DNA from: Talinum fruticosum
Taxonomy: Eukaryota > Streptophyta > Magnoliopsida > Caryophyllales > Talinaceae
Length of the DNA: 64,000 bases
Direction of reading: 5' to 3'
Assembly: GCA_021018815.1 (NCBI GenBank)
Contig: JAITYX010000007.1
Location: 4,527,001 to 4,591,000, forward strand
This document shows, in pieces, positions 59,555-64,000 of this stretch. The notes below the pieces were generated by a model. The model saw nothing but the letters and a program-made list of their open reading frames with translations, ran no database searches and was not told the origin of the DNA. Within the stretch, counting starts at the first letter, position 1. Every line of letters begins with the position of its first letter. The position numbers and the translations under genes are program-made.

Positions 59555-60904
59555 GTATCACTTCCAAAATAATTTAATAGATTATTTGGCCAAAATGTTG
59601 TAGTATTTCAAAGAAGAAATAATTTTCCCTTTTACCAAATAATAAAAAATATGAGCTGTACTAATTTTTCTTAAAAATACATTTTCCACTTTCGAGAAAA
59701 TTATTTATCTGCATAAAAGTTTGTATTAGAGTATAAACCTATTGTTAAACCTTTAATCATACTATCAGAGCCTTTCGATAATTCTCTTGAAGACATGAAA
59801 TCTATTTCATAATTTTTGGAAAAGATGGTCTACTTAGGTATATATCGCAGCTCTTTGACATTCAAGAAACCATAAACATACACTCAATCACATCACGGTT
59901 GGCTTGCATAAAAATAAATACAAAACCGATAAACCTTGGTTTTCTCATGTTATTCCCCTTAATTTCACCCTTTTTCATGATGGATATTGAGTATTATTCA
60001 GGGATTAGGGTCAATTAACTTTACTTAATTCCTCTTAATTGTCTTTTGATTTGTAAATCTCTCATTTGCAGGTAATTTTGTGATGAATTAGTGAGATTTT
60101 GAACATGATTAATAAATGGAAGTTTTCGAGGTAGAGAGAGTGGAAGAATGAAGGGAATTTGCAAGGCAAGATCTGGGACAGCAAGGCAGCGTTAATATAT
60201 AAACGATTTTTCATGCAGATTGTGGGCCACCTTCAGTTTAGTGGTTTAATTAGCGTTTTATGGCGATTTTGATATTAAGAGTCTGGGTTTGAAGATGTTT
60301 CTATTGAATTTATCGATTAATCAACGGTTAAATGCTTAATTGGGTTCAATGGACTTGAGATTTCATGATTTTATGAGTTTTAGTTCTATGCAAATAGCAT
60401 GTAGTGTTGCAAAATCGGTCTCTACCTTACGAGAAAGACGAAGTGACAAAATTTGATTTAGTCTGACCATTATAATTGCATTGCATGAGCTTGTTTAGAA
60501 AATCAATGATCATAAGTTAGTATAGTTAAGTGATTATTCTAGCCTAAGTATTTAATCATTTGAATTCTATTTAGTTTTCTTTCTAGCTCATATTTCTTAT
60601 ATCGATTCACTTAGATTAAATCTATAAGTGAAGTTTGGTACTTAAAAATAAGTTTTTTAAGGATACGACTCACACTCACAGTTGCTTATTACATTGGCAT
60701 CGTGCTCTAGTGATATTTTGCTATAAAGAAATTATATCGTGCACTCAGATCAATGAATCGAGCAAATGTCATTTTTTGGCTGATGAGAGGGTGATTGGTT
60801 TTTTGGGGGGGAAGGGAGAGAGGGAGGGAGGGCTTGAGGTACAAAAAACAGATTTTGTGTTTAAGTGTATGGACCCAGATTATAATATACTTTGTAAAGT
60901 AAAT
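59555..60904. other. Intergenic, no gene seen
   Basis: This is AT-rich sequence. The 127-codon frame at 60635-61018 has no recognisable motif and ends in the CCGAA-rich tract. A G8 run and a GAGGGAGG stretch occur at 60803-60832. Confidence 0.5.
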
Positions 60905-61235
60905 ATTAGGTCCGATAAAATTGACCTGAATCGAACAACTCAATTCGAACGACTCGAAACTCAAATCGAAACGACATGTGAAACAGTTGAACCGATTTTA
61001 ACTCGAAAATCGAAATGAACCAACTCGAAATGTAACGAAACCGATTCAAACCCGAACCAAAATGACTCAATCCGAAACCGAATCGACCCAAAATATAATT
61101 GACTTGGTTACGACCCGAACCGAATAAGACTTAAACTGAATTAGACTGGAATCGATTTTGACTCGAATCATAATAAAAGTGACCCAAACCGGAACTAACC
61201 CGAATCCGAATTTGACCCAACCCACATTTTTTTTG
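60905..61235. repeat. Degenerate CCGAA-rich tract
   Basis: Motifs such as AACTCGAAA, CGACCCGAACCGAA and TTGACCCAACC recur. It has the same flavour as the interior of the hAT MITE at 22.5 kb. No TIR was resolved. Confidence 0.5.
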
Positions 61236-61775
61236 GTGAGTCTCTCGGGATGAACTTTTGTGCTTGTAGGGGTACAATTTTGATCGAACTCAAATCTTAT
61301 TCAAGTATATCCATACCAAGGGATGGTGGTGAACTTGATAATATTGTCGCTCCATAGTTCATTTGATTCAATTCAAGTATCAATTATGGTTCACATTAAT
61401 TCAATTGATTCATTAAAAATTACAATTCATCTCAACAAATTCACTTAATCTTAACTCTTATATTTATCGTACTCCTATTGTCTTATGGATTTGTTTTTCA
61501 TATTTATTAATAAGTTTGAGTTGGATTATACAATTTATGAGACGTATTGAAATATCAACTTGGTTTATCTTGTTTTAAATTTAGAGTCAAATATTCGAAT
61601 TTTTCTTGTTTACACTTGTCTCTTAAAAGTTACTAGTATCTTTTTTAAAAAAAAAAAAATAAACAACGTTCCTTTTTAATCTATACCAAAACAAATGTGT
61701 AAAATAAAAAAAAAACTAATAGTAATAATAAATTAACTTCAACTCAAAAGGATTTTGTTAAAAAATTTGATACAA
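61236..61775. other. Intergenic, no gene seen
   Basis: An AT-rich spacer lies between two CCGAA-rich tracts; these could be the two halves of one interrupted element. Confidence 0.4.
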
Positions 61776-62110
61776 CATGATCGAATATCAACCTAGCCCA
61801 AAAGTGAACCGACCTTTCAACCCGATCCAAAGTTAATCTGAAACCAGATTCGAAACTTATCCGAACCGACATTGATCCTAATCGAATTAATTTCACCTGA
61901 AATTGACCCGGTCCGAGTTAACCCGAATCGAACCCGAACCTAACCGGAACAAGATTAACTCGAATTTGAACCAAACCGAAGTTGATCCGAACTGAACCCG
62001 AATGAGATTGACCCGAACCGAAATCAAATCGAACCCGAATGAGATCGACGCAAAGTTGACTAGAACCAAACTTAACTTGAACCAAGCCCGAACCGGATGA
62101 CGCGATTCGC
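61776..62110. repeat. Degenerate CCGAA-rich tract
   Basis: Dense repeats of GACCCGAACC, AACCCGAAT and TTGATCCGAA are present. It is the densest of the four such tracts in the window. Confidence 0.55.
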
Positions 62111-62718
62111 TATAAGTAAATATGATTATATGAACAAGGGTGGCCCCAATTACTAGTGCTCTGGGCCTGGTTTCCTATAGGCCCCCTGCTGTCGGCCTTA
62201 CCCTTGCCATTAGAGGCCTATTGGGCCTGAGCCAACTAAAAAAGCGCTGTTCTATTATCCTTCGAGAAAGTGCTCATTGATTAGGCTATTTAGTTCTGTT
62301 TAAGAATCGATTATTAATTGCTAGCCCATTGTAATAATAACTACCTGCATCCCATTTTATTTTCTTACTTTTCTTTTTATACATGTGCTTACTCCTATAA
62401 ATTTTGCTTTTGTGTAGCTGAGGTGGAAATTTTGCTGCTCCTATAAATTAAGACCTGTCTATTTAATAACAAATAAATTAAGACTTCTTTAATTTCAAGA
62501 AAAAAAATTTCCTTATCAAATTCTTACTTGCTCATATACATGACAAACATTATACTCCTATTTACGATGAACTAAACAACTTTAAATGAGTATTATTTAT
62601 ATTGTATGAATTAACATAAATATGCTAATAGACAATGAGTGGAGGTGGATAATTAGAAAGAAATTTAAAAAGTTAGTGGTTAATAATTAAAAATAAATAT
62701 AAAAATTTAACTTATCAC
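62111..62718. other. Intergenic, no gene seen
   Basis: A GC-richer patch (62150-62245) with GGGCCTGGTTTCCTATAGGC and GCCTATTGGGCCTGAGCC contains GGGCCT repeats but no gene. The rest is AT-rich. Confidence 0.45.
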
Positions 62719-63136
62719 TAAGGGTATGTTTGTTTTAGTGGAAAATATTTTCTCGGAAAATTATCATTCTATTTTCCATAATTTTCCGGTGTTTGGTAGT
62801 ATAAGTGGTGGATAAATATTTTCGGGGAAAATAATTTCCCTCAATCAAGGAAAAATAAATTTCCTTTTATGAGAAAGGAAAATTTTCCTCTATCTCAATC
62901 AAGGGAAAATAAAGTTCCAGGGAAATTAATTTCCGTCAATTAAGGGAAAATATTCTCTTCTTGTGCCACCTTCAGTTTCTTTTTCCAAGTTTTGTCCTTA
63001 TCTTTTTCCCTTTTTGTTGTAAAGTTCATAGATAAAATTTTTTACAGTATTTGTTTCTTTTTTTTAATTTCTATTATTTTATACATGGAAAAGTTTGATC
63101 ATAGGAAGATGTAAAAATTTATCAAATTTAGGTGCT

Positions 63137-63175
<39 letters not shown>

Positions 63176-63389
63176 GATTTTGAAGTTGAATTAGTTATTT
63201 ACTTTTTCTTTTCATATTTATGGGATTTTTATGGTTGATTTTTGCATTTAAGTAGCTATTTTAAAAAATTATTTTTCTTCTACCAAATAAAGGAAAATGT
63301 GAGTGGAAAATGGTTTTCCTTGAAAATTTATTTTCTCATGAAAAATATTTTCCTTTGAAAATATTTTCCCTCAACCAAACACACCCTAA
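62719..63389. mobile_element. Tourist-like MITE (PIF/Harbinger) with TAA TSD
   Basis: The element 62722-63386 starts GGGTATGTTTGTTTTAGTGG and ends with the inverse of GGGTGTGTTTGGTTGAGGG; both ends continue into AAAATATTTTC, giving about 30 bp of TIR. TAA lies on both sides (62719-62721 and 63387-63389), the target preference of PIF/Harbinger elements. The interior repeats GGAAAAT/ATTTTCC motifs and contains a (TA)n array at 63139-63172. Confidence 0.8.
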
Positions 63390-63498
63390 GATTTACAACA
63401 CTTGACATAGTAGCAATTAGCAAGCATAACAAATGAACCTTTATAGGAAAATTTTAGGGATGGCCAACACGAAAGGCCAATAATTCTTGATTAAAATT

Positions 63499-63773
63499 TT
63501 AGAATGTTAATAACTTTTTTTTTTTTGACGGTAAGCAGTCCACCTCAACCGGGCCCCTGTGTCGGGATCAGCCTATTAGAGGCTTGTAATGGGCAAGGGG
63601 GATAGGGAGTCCGGACCCAATGCTCGTTGGTGCTTAGCAACTTTCCAAAGCACACGATTAGGCAAGTGCTCCTCCCAAGATTTGTATTCGGGAGCCGAGG
63701 GTGCATGACACATACTCAAAGCATCCAAATGCCAGCTGCATTAGAATCGCTTCGGTTAGAATGTTAATAACTT
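63499..63773 (-). mobile_element. SINE with 18-bp TSD
   Basis: The body is 63517-63755. Exact 18-bp repeats TTAGAATGTTAATAACTT lie at 63499-63516 and 63756-63773. A T run opens it on the plus strand, so the A-tailed SINE is on the minus strand. Its 3' part (minus GAGGTGGACTGCTTACC then the A tail) resembles the 3' end of the SINE at 14.07 kb (AGGTGGCTCACTTACC). I could not identify a good B box, so the promoter origin is uncertain. Confidence 0.82.
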
Positions 63774-64000
63774 ATAAGTAGTGTTATGGATACTAAAGTG
63801 TGCCAATAAAAGATAACGAGTGGAAATAGATATGACCCATATACTTACCGCACCAAGAAACCATGCCATATGAGACAATCACTACCTTGAATTGGGGTTG
63901 TCCGGTGAGATAATCCTCTAGTACGGAAAGCTTTCGATAATTGTTAGGTGCGGTTTGGAATGACAGTGGATCCTAGACGTGCCCCAAACCTGCTAGGTCC
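63774..64000. other. Window end, no gene seen
   Basis: No feature was recognised in the last 227 bases. Confidence 0.5.

Overview
This window looks like nuclear DNA of a flowering plant, probably a dicot. It is AT-rich, almost gene-free and packed with plant-type transposable elements: Ty1/copia with an initiator-Met-type primer site, Ty3/gypsy pieces, L1-type LINEs with a zf-RVT and RNase H tail, CACTA derivatives with a Ulp1-like exon, MULE and hAT elements, Tourist-like MITEs and SINEs. The only host genes I can support are two NDR1/HIN1-like (NHL, LEA_2 domain) genes, both on the minus strand, at 14.6-15.2 kb and 35.1-35.8 kb. They are paralogues that also share promoter sequence. As read, both are broken by single-base frameshifts, each in a short homopolymer.

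Layout. 0-3.5 kb: a Ty3/gypsy reverse transcriptase scrap, a GA-rich element end, an LTR-like fragment and a degenerate tandem repeat. 5.6-9.7 kb: an old, heavily mutated LINE. 9.7-10.9 kb: an inverted-repeat-bounded element. 13.4 kb: a short hAT MITE. 14.06-14.27 kb: a SINE with target-site duplication (TSD). 14.6-15.5 kb: NHL gene A and its promoter. 15.6-18.2 kb: a poly(A) micro-insertion, a SINE-like unit and a MULE remnant. 19.6-21.5 kb: a gypsy-LTR-like block with a TATA box. 21.6-26.3 kb (minus) and 26.5-34.2 kb (plus): two related CACTA derivatives head to head. The left one carries a nested hAT MITE; the right one is split by a 2,972-bp TG...CA unit with a 5-bp TSD, probably a solo LTR. 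35.1-36.0 kb: NHL gene B and its promoter. 36-40.5 kb: a dense MITE cluster with a foldback and nested copies. 40.70-44.49 kb: a copia element with both LTRs and TSD but no reverse transcriptase. 45.47-48.18 kb: a second, shorter copia derivative with both LTRs and TSD. 50.6-51.1 kb: a MITE. 52.38-53.82 kb: a hAT element with exact 8-bp TSD. 54.10-59.54 kb: a full-length-looking LINE with 17-bp TSD. 60.9-62.1 kb: CCGAA-rich degenerate tracts. 62.72-63.39 kb: a Tourist-like MITE. 63.5-63.75 kb: a SINE with 18-bp TSD.

How the parts relate. The NHL genes would encode small membrane-anchored proteins of the plant defence and stress response. The roughly 20 kb between them is almost all transposons, so a duplication followed by repeated insertion explains the layout. 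None of the mobile elements looks autonomous as read. I found no CRISPR array, bacterial-type operon, tRNA or rRNA gene, and nothing that makes a convincing new system. The most useful observations are the homopolymer frameshifts, the head-to-head CACTA pair, the copia element whose reverse transcriptase is deleted up to its polypurine tract, and several nested insertions dated by TSDs. All family assignments are by eye from translated motifs and termini.
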